From: Papaver somniferum
Lineage: Eukaryota > Streptophyta > Magnoliopsida > Ranunculales > Papaveraceae
Direction: 5' to 3'
Assembly (NCBI RefSeq): GCF_003573695.1
Contig: NC_039368.1
Span: forward strand, 84,396,374-84,460,373
Length of the DNA stretch: 64,000 bases
In this document: piece by piece, positions 12,777 to 25,751 of the stretch
How positions within the stretch are numbered: the stretch's first letter is position 1
Layout of the letters: each line of letters opens with the position of its first letter
The notes under the pieces: model-generated
What the model was told of the DNA's origin: nothing
Databases searched by the model: none
The model's input: only the letters and a program-made list of their open reading frames with translations
Position numbers and translations under genes: made by a program

Positions 12777-13535
12777 CTAGAAAAACCTGTAAGGATTTTG
12801 GAGAAATGTTCCGCATGATAAATGTTCTTCTATGTCTTTACTAGTACTTTTTAAGAGGGCATAGCATTTCGTGCTAAGGTATGGGATATAATCTGCCTGG
12901 AGCGAAATAATCTCGTCCAGAATTTGGGAAAAAGTCACTTTCTGTTGCCGCAAAACATCAGAAACTAGAGAAACCTGTAAGGATTTTGGAGAAATGTTCC
13001 CCCATGAGAAATATTCGCCTATGTCTTTACTAGGACTTGTTAAGAGGGAATACCATTTCATGCTAAGGTATGGGAGATAATCCTCCTGGAGCGAAATAAT
13101 CTCGTCCAGAATTTGGGAAAAAGTCACTTTCTGTTGCCGCAAAACATCAGAAACTAGAGAAACCTGTAAGGATTTTGGAGAAATGTTCCTCGTGAGAAAT
13201 GTTCCTCGTGAGAAATGTTCTCCCATGTCTATACTAGTACTTGTTAAGAGGGCATAGCATTTCGTGCTAAGGTATGGGAGATAATCTGCCTGGAGCGAAA
13301 TAATCTCGTCCAGAATTTGGGAAAAAGTCACTTTCTGTTGCCGCAAAACATCAGAAACTAGAGAAACTTGTAAGGATTTTGTTGAAATGTTCCCCCATGA
13401 GAAATATTCGCCTATGTCTTTACTAGGACTTGTTAAGAGGGAATACCATTTCATGCTAAGGTATGGGAGATAATACTCCTGGAGAGAAATAATCTCGTCC
13501 ATAATTTGGGAAAAAGTCACAATCTGTTGCCGCAA
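12777..13535 (-). other. Longest open frame (252 codons), not a gene
   Basis: This minus-strand frame crosses four monomers without a stop because consecutive monomer lengths (189 at 12969-13157, 204 at 13158-13361, 189 at 13362-13550) are all multiples of three. The translation is a degenerate fourfold repeat of the same polypeptide seen from every single monomer, with blocks such as ISPKSLQVSLVSDVLRQQ and KVTFSQILDEIISLQ. No domain, signal peptide, promoter or homologous function can be argued. I annotate it only so that it is not taken for a protein. Confidence 0.85.
13181..13212 (+). repeat. 16-bp tandem duplication creating a 204-bp monomer
   Basis: AAATGTTCCTCGTGAG occurs twice in a row (13181-13196, 13197-13212) and is followed by a third partial match, AAATGTTC. 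The monomer already contains GAGAAATGTTC twice about 16 bp apart, so slippage or unequal pairing between those repeats gives exactly this product. The host monomer spans 13158-13361 (204 bp). Confidence 0.9.
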
Positions 13536-14301
13536 AACATCAGAAACTAGAGAAACCTGTAAGGATTTTGGAGAAATGTTCCCATGAGAAACGTTCGCCC
13601 ATGTCTTTACTAGTACCTGTTAAGAGGGCATAGCATTTCGTTCTAAGGTATGGGAGATAATCCGCCCTAAGTGAAATAATCTCGTCCAGAATTTGGGGAA
13701 AAGTCATTTTTTGTTGCCGCAAAACATCAGAAACTAGAGAAACCTGTAAGGGTTTTGGAGAAATGTTCCCCATGAGAAATATTCGCCTATGTCTTTACTA
13801 GGACTTGTTAAGATGGAATACCATTTTATGCTAAGGTATGGGAGATAATCCTCCTGGAGCGAAATAATCTAGTCCAGAATTTGGGAAAAAGTCACTTTCT
13901 GTTGCCGCAAAACATCAGAAACTAGAGAAACCTGTAAGGATTTTGGAGAAATGTTCCACATGAGAAATGTTCGCCCATGTCTTTACTAGTACCTGTTAAG
14001 AGGGCATAGCATTTCGTTCTAAGGTATGGGAGATAATCCTCCTTAAGCGAAATAAACTCGTCCAGAATTTGGGGAAAAGTCACTTTCTGTAGCCGCAAAA
14101 CATCAGAAACTAGAGAAACCTGTAAGTATTTTGGAGAAATGTTCCCCATGAGAAATATTCGCCTATGTCTTTACTAGGACTTTTTAAGAGGGAATACCAT
14201 TTCATGCTAATGTGTGGGAGATAATCCTCCTGGGGCGAAATAATCTCGTCCAGAATTTGGGAAAAAGTCACTTTCTGTTGCTGCAAAACATCAGAAACTA
14301 G

Positions 14302-15977
14302 AGAAACCTGTAAGGATTTTGGAGAAATGTTCCCATGAGAAATGTTCGCCCATGTATTTACTAGTACCTGTTAAGAGGGCATAGCATTTCGTTCTAATGT
14401 ATGGGAGATAATCCGACTGGAGCAAAATTTGGGAAAAAGTCACTTTTTGTTGCCGCAAAACATTAGAAACTAGAAAAACCTGTAAGGATTTTGGAGAAAT
14501 GTTCTTCATGAGAAATGTTCGCCCATGTATTTACTAAGACTTGTTAAGAGGGCATAGCATTTCTTTCTAAGGTATAGGAGATAATCCTCCTGGAGCGAAA
14601 TAATCTCGTCCAGAATTTGGGAAAAAGTCACTTTTTGTTGCCGCAAAACATTAGAAACTAGAGAAACCTGTAAGGATTTTTGAGAAATGTTCCCATGAGA
14701 AATGTTCGCCTATGTCTTTACTAGTACTTTTTAAGAGGTCATAGCATTTCGTGCTAAGGTATGGGAGATAATCCGCCTGAAGCGAAATAATCTCGTCCAG
14801 AATTTGGGAAAAAGTCACTTTCTGTTGCCGAAAAACATCAGAAACTAGAGAAACCTGTAAGGATTTTGGAGAAATGTTCTGCATGAGAAATGTTCGCCCA
14901 TGTCTTTACTAAGACTTGTTAAGAGGGCATAGCATTTCTTTCTAAGGTATAGGAGATAATCCTCCTGGAGCGAAATAATCTCGTCCAGAATTTGGGAAAA
15001 AGTCACTTTTTGTTGCCGCAAAACATTAGAAACTAGAGAAACCTGTAAGGATTTTTGAGAAATGTTCCCATGAGAAATGTTCGCCTATGTCTTTACTAGG
15101 ACTTGTTAAGAGATCATAGCATTTAGTGTTAAGCTATGGGAGATAATCCGCCTGAAGCGAAATAATCTCGTCCAGAATTTGTGAAAAAGTCACTTTCTGT
15201 TGCCGTAAAACATCAGAAACTAGAGAAACCTGTAAGGATTTTGGAGAAATGTTCCCCCATGAGAAATATTCTCCTATGTCTTTACTAGGACTTGTTAAGA
15301 GGGCATAGCATTTCGTACTAAGGTATGGGAGATAATCTGCCTGGATTGAAATAATCTCGTCCAGAATTTGGGAAAAAGTCACTTTCTGTTGCCGCAAAAC
15401 ATCAGAAACTAGAGAAACCTGTAAGGATTTTGGAGAAATGTTCCCCCATGAGAAATATTCGCCTATGTCTTTACTAGGACTTGTTAAGATGGAATACCAT
15501 TTTATGCTAAGGTATGGGAGATAATCCTCCTGGAGCGAAATAATCTAGTCCAGAATTTGGGAAAAAGTCACTTTCTGTTGCCGCAAAACATCAGAAACTA
15601 GAGAAACCTGTAAGGATTTTGGAGAAATGTTCCACATGAGAAATGTTCGCCCATGTCTTTACTAGTACCTGTTAAGAGGGCATAGAATTTCGTTCTAAGG
15701 TATGGGAGATAATCCGCCTTAAGCGAAATAAACTCGTCCAGAATTTGGGGAAAAGTCACTTTCTGTAGCCGCAAAACATCAGAAACTAGAGAAACCTGTA
15801 AGTATTTTGGAGAAATGTTCCCCATGAGAAATATTCGCCTATGTCTTTACTAGGACTTTTTAAGAGGGAATACCATTTCATGCTAATGTGTGGGAGATAA
15901 TCCTCCTGGGGCGAAATAATCTCGTCCAGAATTTGGGAAAAAGTCACTTTCTGTTGCTGCAAAACATCAGAAACTAG
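14302..15977 (+). repeat. 9-monomer HOR unit of domain B, 1676 bp
   Basis: Monomer lengths read in order are 172, 188, 187, 188, 187, 189, 189, 188 and 188, which sum to 1676. The unit begins with the short monomer and ends with the CTGTAGCCGC and CTGTTGCTGC subtypes. Confidence 0.87.
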
Positions 15978-17839
15978 AGAAACCTGTAAGGATTTTGGAG
16001 AAATGTTCCCATGAGAAATGTTCGCCCATGTATTTACTAGTACCTGTTAAGAGGGAATAGCATTTCGTTCTAATGTATGGGAGATAATCCGACTGGAGCA
16101 AAATTTGGGAAAAAGTCACTTTTTGTTGCCGCAAAACATTAGAAACTAGAGAAACCTGTAAGGATTTTGGAGAAATGTTCTTCATGAGAAATGTTCACCC
16201 ATGTCTTTACTAAGACTTGTTAAGAGGGCATAACATTTCTTTCTAAGGTATAGGAGATAATCCTCCTGGAGCGAAATAATCTCGTCCAGAATTTGAGAAA
16301 AAGTCACTTTTTGTTGCCGCAAAACATTAGAAACTAGAGAAACCTGTAAGGATTTTTAAGAAATGTTCCCATGAGAAATGTTCGCCTATGTCTTTACTAG
16401 TACTTTTTAAGAGGTCATAGCATTTCGTGCTAAGGTATGGGAGATAATCCGCCTGAAGCGAAATAATCTCGTCCAGAATTTGGGAAAAAGTCACTTTTTG
16501 TTGCCGCAAAACATTAGAAACTAGAGAAACCTGTAAGGATTTTTAAGAAATGTTCCCATGAGAAATGTTCGCCTATGTCTTTACTAGTACTTTTTAAGAG
16601 GTCATAGCACTTCGTGCTAAGGTATGGGAGATAATCCGCCTGAAGCGAAATAATCTCGTCCAGAATTTGGGAAAAAGTCACTTTTTGTTGCCGCAAAACA
16701 TTAGAAACTAGAGAAACCTGTAAGGATTTTTGAGAAATGTTCCCATGAGAAATGTTCGCCTATGTCTTTACTAGGACTTGTTAAGAGCTCATAGCATTTA
16801 GTGCTAAGCTATGGGATATAATCCGCCTGAAGCGAAATAATCTCGTCCAGAATTTGTGAAAAAGTCAATTTCTGTTGCCGTAAAACATCAGAAACTAGAG
16901 AAACCTGTAAGGATTTTGGAGAAATGTTCCCCCATGAGAAATATTCGCCTATGTCTTTACTAGGACTTGTTAAGAGGGAATACCATTTCATGCTAAGGTA
17001 TGGGAGATAATCCTCCTGGAGCGAAATAATCTCGTCCATAATTTGGGAAAAAGTCACAATCTGTTGCCGCAAAACATCAGAAACTAGAGAAACCTGTAAG
17101 GATTTTGGAGAAATGTTCCACATGAGAAATGTTCACCCATGTCTTTACTAGTACCTGTTAAGAGGGAATAGCATTTCGTTCTAAGGTATGGGAGATAATC
17201 CGCCCTAAGTGAAATAATCTCGTCCAGAATTTGGGGAAAAGTCACTTTTTGTTGCCGCAAAACATCAGAAACTAGAGAAACCTGTAAGGGTTTTGGAGAA
17301 ATGTTCCCCATGAGAAATATTCGCCTATGTCTTTACTAGGACTTGTTAAGATGGAATACCATTTCGTGCTAAGGTATGGGAGATAATCCACCTGAAGCGA
17401 AATAATCTCGTCCAGAATTTGGGAAAAAGTCACTTTCTGTTGCCGCAAAACATCAGAAACCAGAGAAACCTGTAAGGATTTTGGAGAAATGTTCCACATG
17501 AGAAATGTTCACCCATGTCTTTACTAGTACCTGTTAAGAGGGCATATCATTTCGATCTAAGGTATGGGAGATAATCCGCCTTAAGCGAAATAAACTCGTC
17601 CAGAATTTGGGGAAAAGTCACTTTCTGTAGCCGCAAAACATTAGAAACTAGAGAAACCTGTAAGTATTTTGGAGAAATGTTCCCCATGAGAAATATTCGC
17701 CTATGTCTTTACTAGGACTTTTTAAGAGGGAATACCATTTCATGCTAATGTATGGGAGATAATCCTCCTGGAGCGAAATAATCTCGTCCAGAATTTGGGA
17801 AAAAGTCACTTTCTGTTGCTGCAAAACATCAGAAACTAG
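15978..17839 (+). repeat. 10-monomer HOR variant of domain B, 1862 bp
   Basis: This follows the 9-mer order but contains an extra monomer: the subtype at 16327-16509 is repeated 187 bp later at 16514-16696 with one visible difference (CATAGCATTTCG against CATAGCACTTCG). Most of this unit recurs at offset 13864, near 29.84-31.74 kb. Confidence 0.82.
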
Positions 17840-19517
17840 AGAAACCTGTAAGGATTTTGGAGAAATGTTCCCATGAGAAATGTTCGCCCATGTATTTACT
17901 AGTACCTGTTAAGAGGGCATAGCATTTCGTTCTAATGTATGGGAGATAATCCGACTGGAGCAAAATTTGGGAAAAAGTCACTTTTTGTTGCCGCAAAACA
18001 TTAGAAACTAGAGAAACCTGTAAGGATTTTGGAGAAATGTTCTGCATGATAAATGTTCTCCTATGTCTTTACTAGTACTTTTTAAGAGGGCATAGCATTT
18101 CGTGCTAAGGTATGGGAGATAATCTGCCTGGAGCGAAATAATCTCGTCCAGAATTTGGGAAAAAGTCACTTTCTGTTGCCGCAAAACATCAGAAACTAGA
18201 GAAACCTGTAAGGATTTTGGAGAAATGTTCCCCCATGAGAAATATTCGCCTATGTCTTTACTAGGACTTGTTAAGATGGAATACCATTTCATGCTAAGGT
18301 ATGGGAGATAATCCTCCTGGAGCGAAATAATCTCGTCCATAATTTGGGAAAAAGTCACAATCTGTTGCCGCAAAACATCAGAAACTAGAGAAACCTGTAA
18401 GGATTTTGGAGAAATGTTCCTCGTGAGAAATGTTTTCCCATGTCTATACTAGTACTTGTTAAGAGGGCATAGCATTTCGTGCTAAGGTATGGGAGATAAT
18501 CTTCCTGGAGCGAAATAATCTCGTCCAGAATTTGGGAAAAAGTCACTTTCTGTTGCCGCAAAACATCAGAAACTAGAGAAACCTGTAAGGATTTTGTTGA
18601 AATGTTCCCCCATGAGAAATATTCGCCTATGTCTTTACTAGGACTTGTTAAGAGGGAATACCATTTCATGCTAAGGTATGGGAGATAATCCTCCTGGAGC
18701 GAAATAATCTCGTCCATAATTTGGGAAAAAGTCACAATCTGTTGCAGCAAAACATCAGAAACTAGAGAAACCTGTAAGGATTTTGGAGTAATGTTCCGCA
18801 TGAGAAACGTTCGCCCATGTCTTTACTAGTACCTGTTAAGAGGGCATAGCATTTCGTTCTAAGGTATGGGAGATAATCCGCCCTAAGTGAAATAATCTCG
18901 TCTAGAATTTGGGGAAAAGTCACTTTTTGTTACCGCAAAACATCAGAAACTAGAGAAACCTGTAAGGGTTTTGGAGAAATGTTCCCCATGAGAAATATTC
19001 GCCTATGTCTTTACTAGGACTTGTTAAGATGGAATACCATTTTATGCTAAGGTATGGGAGATAATCCTCCTGGAGCGAAATAATCTAGTCCAGAATTTGG
19101 GAAAAAGTCACTTTCTGTTGCCGCAAAACATCAGAAACTAGAGAAACCTGTAAGGATTTTGGAAAAATGTTCCACATGAGAAATGTTCGCCCATGTCTTT
19201 ACTAGTACCTGTTAAGAGGGCATAGCATTTCGTTCTAAGGTATGGGAGATAATCCGCCTTAAGCGAAATAAACTCGTCCAGAATTTGGGGAAAAGTCACT
19301 TTCTGTAGCCGCAAAACATCAGAAACTAGAGAACCCTGTAAGTTTTTTGGAGAAATGTTCCCCATGAGAAATATTCGCCTATGTCTTTACTAGGACTTTT
19401 TAAGAGGGAATACCATTTCATGCTAATGTGTGGGAGATAATCCTCCTGGGGCGAAATAATCTCGTCCAGAATTTGGGAAAAAGTCACTTTCTGTTGCTGC
19501 AAAACATCAGAAACTAG
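17840..19517 (+). repeat. 9-monomer HOR unit of domain B, 1678 bp
   Basis: It begins with the short monomer. It then carries a run resembling the 12.8-13.6 kb transition (GCATGATAAATGTTCTCC, five-C monomers, TCGTCCATAATTTGGG with CACAATCTG) before rejoining the B order with CTGTAGCCGC near 19.31 kb. One monomer has GTCTATACTAG, otherwise a domain-A marker. Confidence 0.78.
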
Positions 19518-21192
19518 AGAAACCTGTAAGGATTTTGGAGAAATGTTCCCATGAGAAATGTTCGCCCATGTATTTACTAGTACCTGTTAAGAGGGCATAG
19601 CATTTCGTTCTAATGTATGGGAGATAATCCGACTGGAGCAAAATTTGGGAAAAAGTCACTTTTTGTTGCCGCAAAACATTAGAAACTAGAAAAACCTGTA
19701 AGGATTTTGGAGAAATGTTCTTCATGAGAAATGTTCGCCCATGTCTTTACTAAGACTTGTTAAGAGGGCATAGCATTTCTTTCTAAGGTATAGGAGAAAA
19801 TCCTCCTAGAGCGAAATAATCTCGTCCAGAATTTGGGAAAAAGTCACTTTTTGTTGCCGCAAAACATTAGAAACTAGAGAAACCTGTAAGGATTTTTGAG
19901 AAATGTTCCCATGAGAAATGTTCGCCTATGTCTTTACTAGTACTTTTTAAGAGGTCATAGCATTTCGTGCTAAGGTATGGGAGATAATCCGCCTGAAGCG
20001 AAATAATCTCGTCCAAAATTTGGGAAAAAGTCACTTTCTGTTGCCGAAAAACATCAGAAACTAGAGAAACCTGTAAGGATTTTGGAGAAATGTTCTGCAT
20101 GAGAAATGTTCGCCCATGTCTTTACTAAGACTTGTTAAGAGGGCATAGCATTTCTTTCTAAGGTATAGGAGATAATCCTCCTGGAGAGAAATAATCTCGT
20201 CCAGAATTTGGGAAAAAGTCACTTTTTGTTGCCGCAAAACATCAGAAACTAGAGAAACCTGTAAGGGTTTTGGAGAAATGTTCCCCATGAGAAATATTCG
20301 CCTATGTCTTTACTAGGACTTGTTAAGATGGAATACCATTTTATGCTAAGGTATGGGAGATAATCCTCCTGGAGCGAAATAATCTAGTCCAAAATTTGGG
20401 AAAAAGTCACTTTCTGTTGCCGCAAAACATCAGAAACTAGAGAAACCTGTAAGGATTTTGGAGAAATGTTCCACATGAGAAATGTTCGCCCATGTCTTTA
20501 CTAGTACCTGTTAAGAGGGCATAGCATTTTGTTCTAAGGTATGGGAGATAATCCGCCCTAAGTGAAATAATCTCGTCCAGAATTTGGTGAAAAGTCACTT
20601 TTTGTTGCCGCAAAACATCAGAAACTAGAGAAACCTGTAAGGATTTTGGAGAAATGTTCCCCATGAGAAATATTCGCCTATGTCTTTACTAGGACTTGTT
20701 AAGATGGAATACCATTTTATGCTAAGGTATGGGAGATAATCCTCCTGGAGCGAAATAATCTAGTCCAGAATTTGGGAAAAAGTCACTTTCTGTTGCCGCA
20801 AAACATCAGAAACTATAGAAACCTGTAAGGATTTTGGAGAAATGTTCCACATGAGAAATGTTCGCCCATGTCTTTACTAGTACCTGTTAAGAGGGCATAG
20901 CATTTCGTTCTAAGGTATGGGAGATAATCCGCCTTAAGCGAAATAAACTCGTCCAGAATTTGGGGAAAAGTCACTTTCTGTAGCCGCAAAACATCAGAAA
21001 CTAGAGAAACCTGTAAGTATTTTGGAGAAATGTTCCCCATGAGAAATATTCGCCTATGTCTTTACTAGGACTTTTTAAGAGGGAATACCATTTCATGCTA
21101 ATGTGTGGGAGATAATCCTCCTGGGGCGAAATAATCTCGTCCAGAATTTGGGAAAAAGTCACTTTCTGTTGCTGCAAAACATCAGAAACTAG
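19518..21192 (+). repeat. 9-monomer HOR unit of domain B, 1675 bp
   Basis: The length and first few monomers match 14302-15977. The central monomers differ because a CACATGAG-type monomer is repeated about 376 bp apart (20.44 and 20.81 kb). Confidence 0.8.
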
Positions 21193-21551
21193 AGAAACCT
21201 GTAAGGATTTTGGAGAAATGTTCCCATGAGAAATGTTCGCCCATGTATTTACTAGTACATGTTAAGAGGGCATAGCATTTCGTTCTAATGTATGGGAGAT
21301 AATCCGACTGGAGCAAAATTTGGGAAAAAGTCACTTTTTGTTGCCGCAAAACATTAGAAACTAGAGAAACCTGTAAGGATTTTGGAGAAATGTTCTTCAT
21401 GAGAAATGTCCGCCCATGTCTTTACTAAGACTTGTTAAGAGGGCATAGCATTTCTTCTAAGGTATAGGAGATAATCCTCCTGGAGAGAAATAATCTCGTC
21501 CAGAATTTGGGAAAAAGTCACTTTTTGTTGCCGCAAAACATTAGAAACTAG

Positions 21552-21818
21552 AGAAACCTGTAAGGATTTTGGAGAAATCTTCCCATGAGAAATGTTCGCC
21601 TATGTCTTTACTGGTACTTTTTAAGAGGTCATAGCATTTCGTGCTAAGGTATGGGAGATAATCCGCCTGAAATATTCGCCTATGTCTTTACTAGGACTTG
21701 TTAAGATGGAATACCATTTTATGCTAAGGTATGGGAGATAATCCTCCTGGAGCGAAATAATCTAGTCCAAAATTTGGGAAAAAGTCACTTTCTGTTGCCG
21801 AAAAACATCAGAAACTAG
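21552..21818 (+). repeat. Composite 267-bp monomer with out-of-register junction
   Basis: The first 118 bp (21552-21669) follow one monomer to ATCCGCCTGA. The sequence then jumps back to AATATTCGCC, a motif that belongs near monomer position 41, and runs to the end of a second monomer. The junction at 21669/21670 is a deletion between monomers aligned out of register, with only two or three bases of possible homology (TGA). Confidence 0.88.
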
Positions 21819-24075
21819 AGAAACCTGTAAGGATTTTGGAGAAATGTTCTGCATGAGAAATGTTCGCCCATGTCTTTACTAAGACTTGTTGAGAGGGCAT
21901 AGCATTTCTTTCTAAGGTATAGGAGATAATCCTCCTGGAGCGAAATAATCTCGTCCAGAATTTGAGAAAAAGTAACTTTTTGTTGCCGCAAAACATTAGA
22001 AACTAGAGAAACCTGTAAGGATTTTTGAGAAATGTTCCCATGAGAAATGTTCGCCTATGTCTTTACTAGGACTTGTTAAGAGCTCATAGCATTTAGTGCT
22101 AAGCTATGGGAGATAATCCGCCTGAAGCGAAATAATCTCGTCCAGAATTTGTGAAAAAGTCAATTTATGTTGCCGTAAAACATCAGAAACTAGAGAAACC
22201 TGTAAGGATTTTGGAGAAATGTTCCCCCATGAGAAATATTCGCATATGTCTTTACTAGGACTTGTTAAGAGGTAATACCATTTCATGCTAAGGTATGGTA
22301 GATAATCCTCCTGGAGCGAAATAATCTCGTCCATAATTTGGGAAAAAGTCACAATCTGTTGCCGCAAAACATCAGAAACTAGAGAAACCTGTAAGGATTT
22401 TGGAGAAATGTTCCTCATGAGAAATGTTCACCCATGTCTTTACTAGTACCTGTTAAGAGGGAATAGCATTTCGTTCTAAGGTATGGGAGATAATCCGCCC
22501 TAAGTGAAATAATCTCGTCCAGAATTTGGGGAAAAGTCACTTTTTGTTGCCGCAAAACATCAGAAACTAGAGAAACCTGTAAGGGTTTTGGAGAAATGTT
22601 CCCCATGAGAAATATTCGCCTATGTCTTTACTAGGACTTGTTAAGATGGAATACCATTTCGTGCTAAGGTATGGGAGATAATCCACCTGAAGCGAAATAA
22701 TCTCGTCCACAATTTGGGAAAAAGTCACTTTCTGTTGCCGCAAAACATCAGAAACAAGAGAAACCTGTAAGGATTTTGGAGAAATGTTCCACATGAGAAA
22801 TGTTCGCCCATGTCTTTACTAGTACCTGTTAAGAGGGCATAGCATTTCGTTCTAAGGTATGGGAGATAATCCGCCTTAAGCGAAATAAACTCGTCCAGAA
22901 TTTGGGGAAAAGTCACTTTCTGTAGCCGCAAAACATTAGAAACTAGAGAAACCTGTAAGTATTTTGGAGAAATGTTCCCCATGAGAAATATTCGCCTATG
23001 TCTTTACTAGGACTTTTTAAGAGGGAATACCATTTCATGCTAATGTATGGGAGATAATCCTCCTGGAGCGAAATAATCTCGTCCAGAATTTGGGAAAAAG
23101 TCACTTTCTGTTGCTGCAAAACATCAGAAACTAGAGAAACCTGTAAGGATTTTGGAGAAATGTTCCCATGGGAAATGTTCGCCTATGTCTTTACTAGGAC
23201 TTGTTAAGAGATCATAGCATTTAGTGCTAAGCTATGGGAGATAATCCGCCTGAAGCGAAATAATCTCGTCCAGAATTTGTGAAAAAGTCACTTTCTGTAG
23301 CCGCAAAACATTAGAAAATAGAGAAACCTGTAAGGATTTTGGAGAAATGTTCCCCCATGAGAAATATTCTCCTATGTCTTTACTAGGACTTGTTAAGAGG
23401 GCATAGCATTTCGTGCTAAGGTATGGGAGATAATCTGCCTGGATTGAAATAATCTCGTCCAGAATTTGGGAAAAAGTCACTTTCTGTTGCCGCAAAACAT
23501 CAGAAACTAGAGAAACCTGTAAGGATTTTGGAGAAATGTTCCCCCATGAGAAATATTCGCCTATGTCTTTACTAGGACTTGTTAAGATGGAATACCATTT
23601 TATGCTAAGGTATGGGAGATAATCCTCCTGGAGCGAAATAATCTAGTCCAGAATTTGGGAAAAAGTCACTTTCTGTTGCCGCAAAACATCAGAAACTAGA
23701 GAAACCTGTAAGGATTTTGGAGAAATGTTCCACATGAGAAATGTTCGCCCATGTCTTTACTAGTACCTGTTAAGAGGGCATAGAATTTCGTTCTAAGGTA
23801 TGGGAGATAATCCGCCTTAAGCGAAATAAACTCGTCCAGAATTTGGGGAAAAGTCACTTTCTGTAGCCGCAAAACATCAGAAACTAGAGAAACCTGTAAG
23901 TATTTTGGAGAAATGTTCCCCATGAGAAATATTCGCCTATGTCTTTACTAGGACTTTTTAAGAGGGAATACCATTTCATGCTAATGTGTGGGAGATAATC
24001 CTCCTGGGGCGAAATAATCTCGTCCAGAATTTGGGAAAAAGTCACTTTCTGTTGCTGCAAAACATCAGAAACTAG

Positions 24076-25751
24076 AGAAACCTGTAAGGATTTTGGAGAA
24101 ATGTTCCCATGAGAAATGTTCGCCCATGTATTTACTAGTACCTGTTAAGAGGGAATAGCATTTCGTTCTAATGTATGGGAGATAATCCGACTGGAGCAAA
24201 ATTTGGGAAAAAGTCACTTTTTGTTGCCGCAAAACATTAGAAACTAGAGAAACCTGTAAGGATTTTGGAGAAATGTTCTTCATGAGAAATGTTCGCCCAT
24301 GTCTTTACTAAGACTTGTAAAGAGGGCATAACATTTCTTTCTAAGGTATAGGAGATAATCCTCCTGGAGCGAAATAATCTCGTCCAGAATTTGGGAAAAA
24401 GTCACTTTTTGTTGTCGCAAAACATTATAAACTAGAGAAACCTGTATGGATTTTTAAGAAATGTTCCCATGAGAAATGTTCGCCTATGTCTTTACTAGTA
24501 CTTTTTAAGAGGTCATAGAATTTCGTGCTAAGGTATGGGAGATAATCCGCCTGAAGCGAAATAATCTCGTCCAGAATTTGGGAAAAAGTCACTTTCTGTT
24601 GCCGAAAAACATCAGAAACTAGAGAAACCTGTAAGGATTTTGGAGAAATGTTCTGCATGAGAAATGTTCGCCCATGTCTTTACTAAGACTTGTTAAGAGG
24701 GCATAGCATTTCTTTCTAAGGTATAGGAGATAATCCTCCTGGAGCGAAATAATCTCGTCCAGAATTTGGGAAAAAGTCACTTTCTGTTGCTGCAAAACAT
24801 CAGAAACTAGAGAAACCTGTAAGGATTTTGGAGAAATGTTCCCATGGGAAATGTTCGCCTATGTCTTTACTAGGACTTGTTAAGAGATCATAGCATTTAG
24901 TGCTAAGCTATGGGAGATAATCCGCCTGAAGCGAAATAATCTCGTCCAGAATTTGTGAAAAAGTCACTTTCTGTAGCCGCAAAACATTAGAAAATAGAGA
25001 AACCTGTAAGGATTTTGGAGAAATGTTCCCCCATGAGAAATATTCTCCTATGTCTTTACTAGGACTTGTTAAGAGGGCATAGCATTTCGTGCTAAGGTAT
25101 GGGAGATAATCTGCCTGGATTGAAATAATCTCGTCCAGAATTTGGGAAAAAGTCACTTTCTGTTGCCGCAAAACATCAGAAACTAGAGAAACCTGTAAGG
25201 ATTTTGGAGAAATGTTCCCCCATGAGAAATATTCGCCTATGTCTTTACTAGGACTTGTTAAGATGGAATACCATTTTATACTAAGGTATGGGAGATAATC
25301 CTCCTTGAGCGAAATAATCTAGTCCAGAATTTGGGAAAAAGTCACTTTCTGTTGCCGCAAAACATCAGAAACTAGAGAAACCTGTAAGGATTTTGGAGAA
25401 ATGTTCCACATGAGATATGTTCGCCCATGTCTTTACTAGTACCTGTTAAGAGGGCATAGCATTTCGTTCTAAGGTATGGGAGATAATCCGCCTTAAGCGA
25501 AATAAACTCGTCCAGAATTTGGGGAAAAGTCACTTTCTGTAGCCGCAAAACATCAGAAACTAGAGAAACCTGTAAGTATTTTGGAGAAATGTTCCCCATG
25601 AGAAATATTCGCCTATGTCTTTACTAGGACTTTTTAAGAGGGAATACCATTTCATGCTAATGTGTGGGAGATAATCCTCCTGGGGCGAAATAATCAAGTC
25701 CAGAATTTGGGAAAAAGTCACTTTCTGTTGCTGCAAAACATCAGAAACTAG
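24076..25751 (+). repeat. 9-monomer HOR unit of domain B, 1676 bp
   Basis: The flanking short monomers are 1676 bp apart and the order is close to 14302-15977. It includes the rare CCCATGGGAAATG variant at about 24.84 kb, shared with 23.16 kb and 31.73 kb, which links these three units as recent relatives. Confidence 0.82.

Larger units (their letters stand above)
1..13535 (+). repeat. Domain A: 12-monomer HOR (2256 bp) and derivatives
   Basis: This domain is recognised by the frequent variant GTCTATACTAG (for GTCTTTACTAG), by monomers with TTTGCGCCAAAGTCAC, and by an 18-bp duplication recurring at 3360, 5616, 7872, 10504 and 12588. Spacings of 2256, 2256, 2632 and 2084 bp correspond to 12-, 12-, 14- and 11-monomer units. 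The first 3 kb is organised differently, as a 9-monomer period of 1672 bp. The right edge is gradual: from about 12.8 kb, monomers with five Cs (TTCCCCCATGAG, 189 bp) become common and domain-A markers fade. Confidence 0.8.

Noticed and set aside
21808..21996. A 62-codon frame in a different minus-strand register (MFCGNKKLLFLKFW...)
   Set aside because: It exists because a single A-to-G change (TTGTTGAGAG near 21.89 kb for TTGTTAAGAG) removes a stop from the alternate frame. No other evidence of coding.
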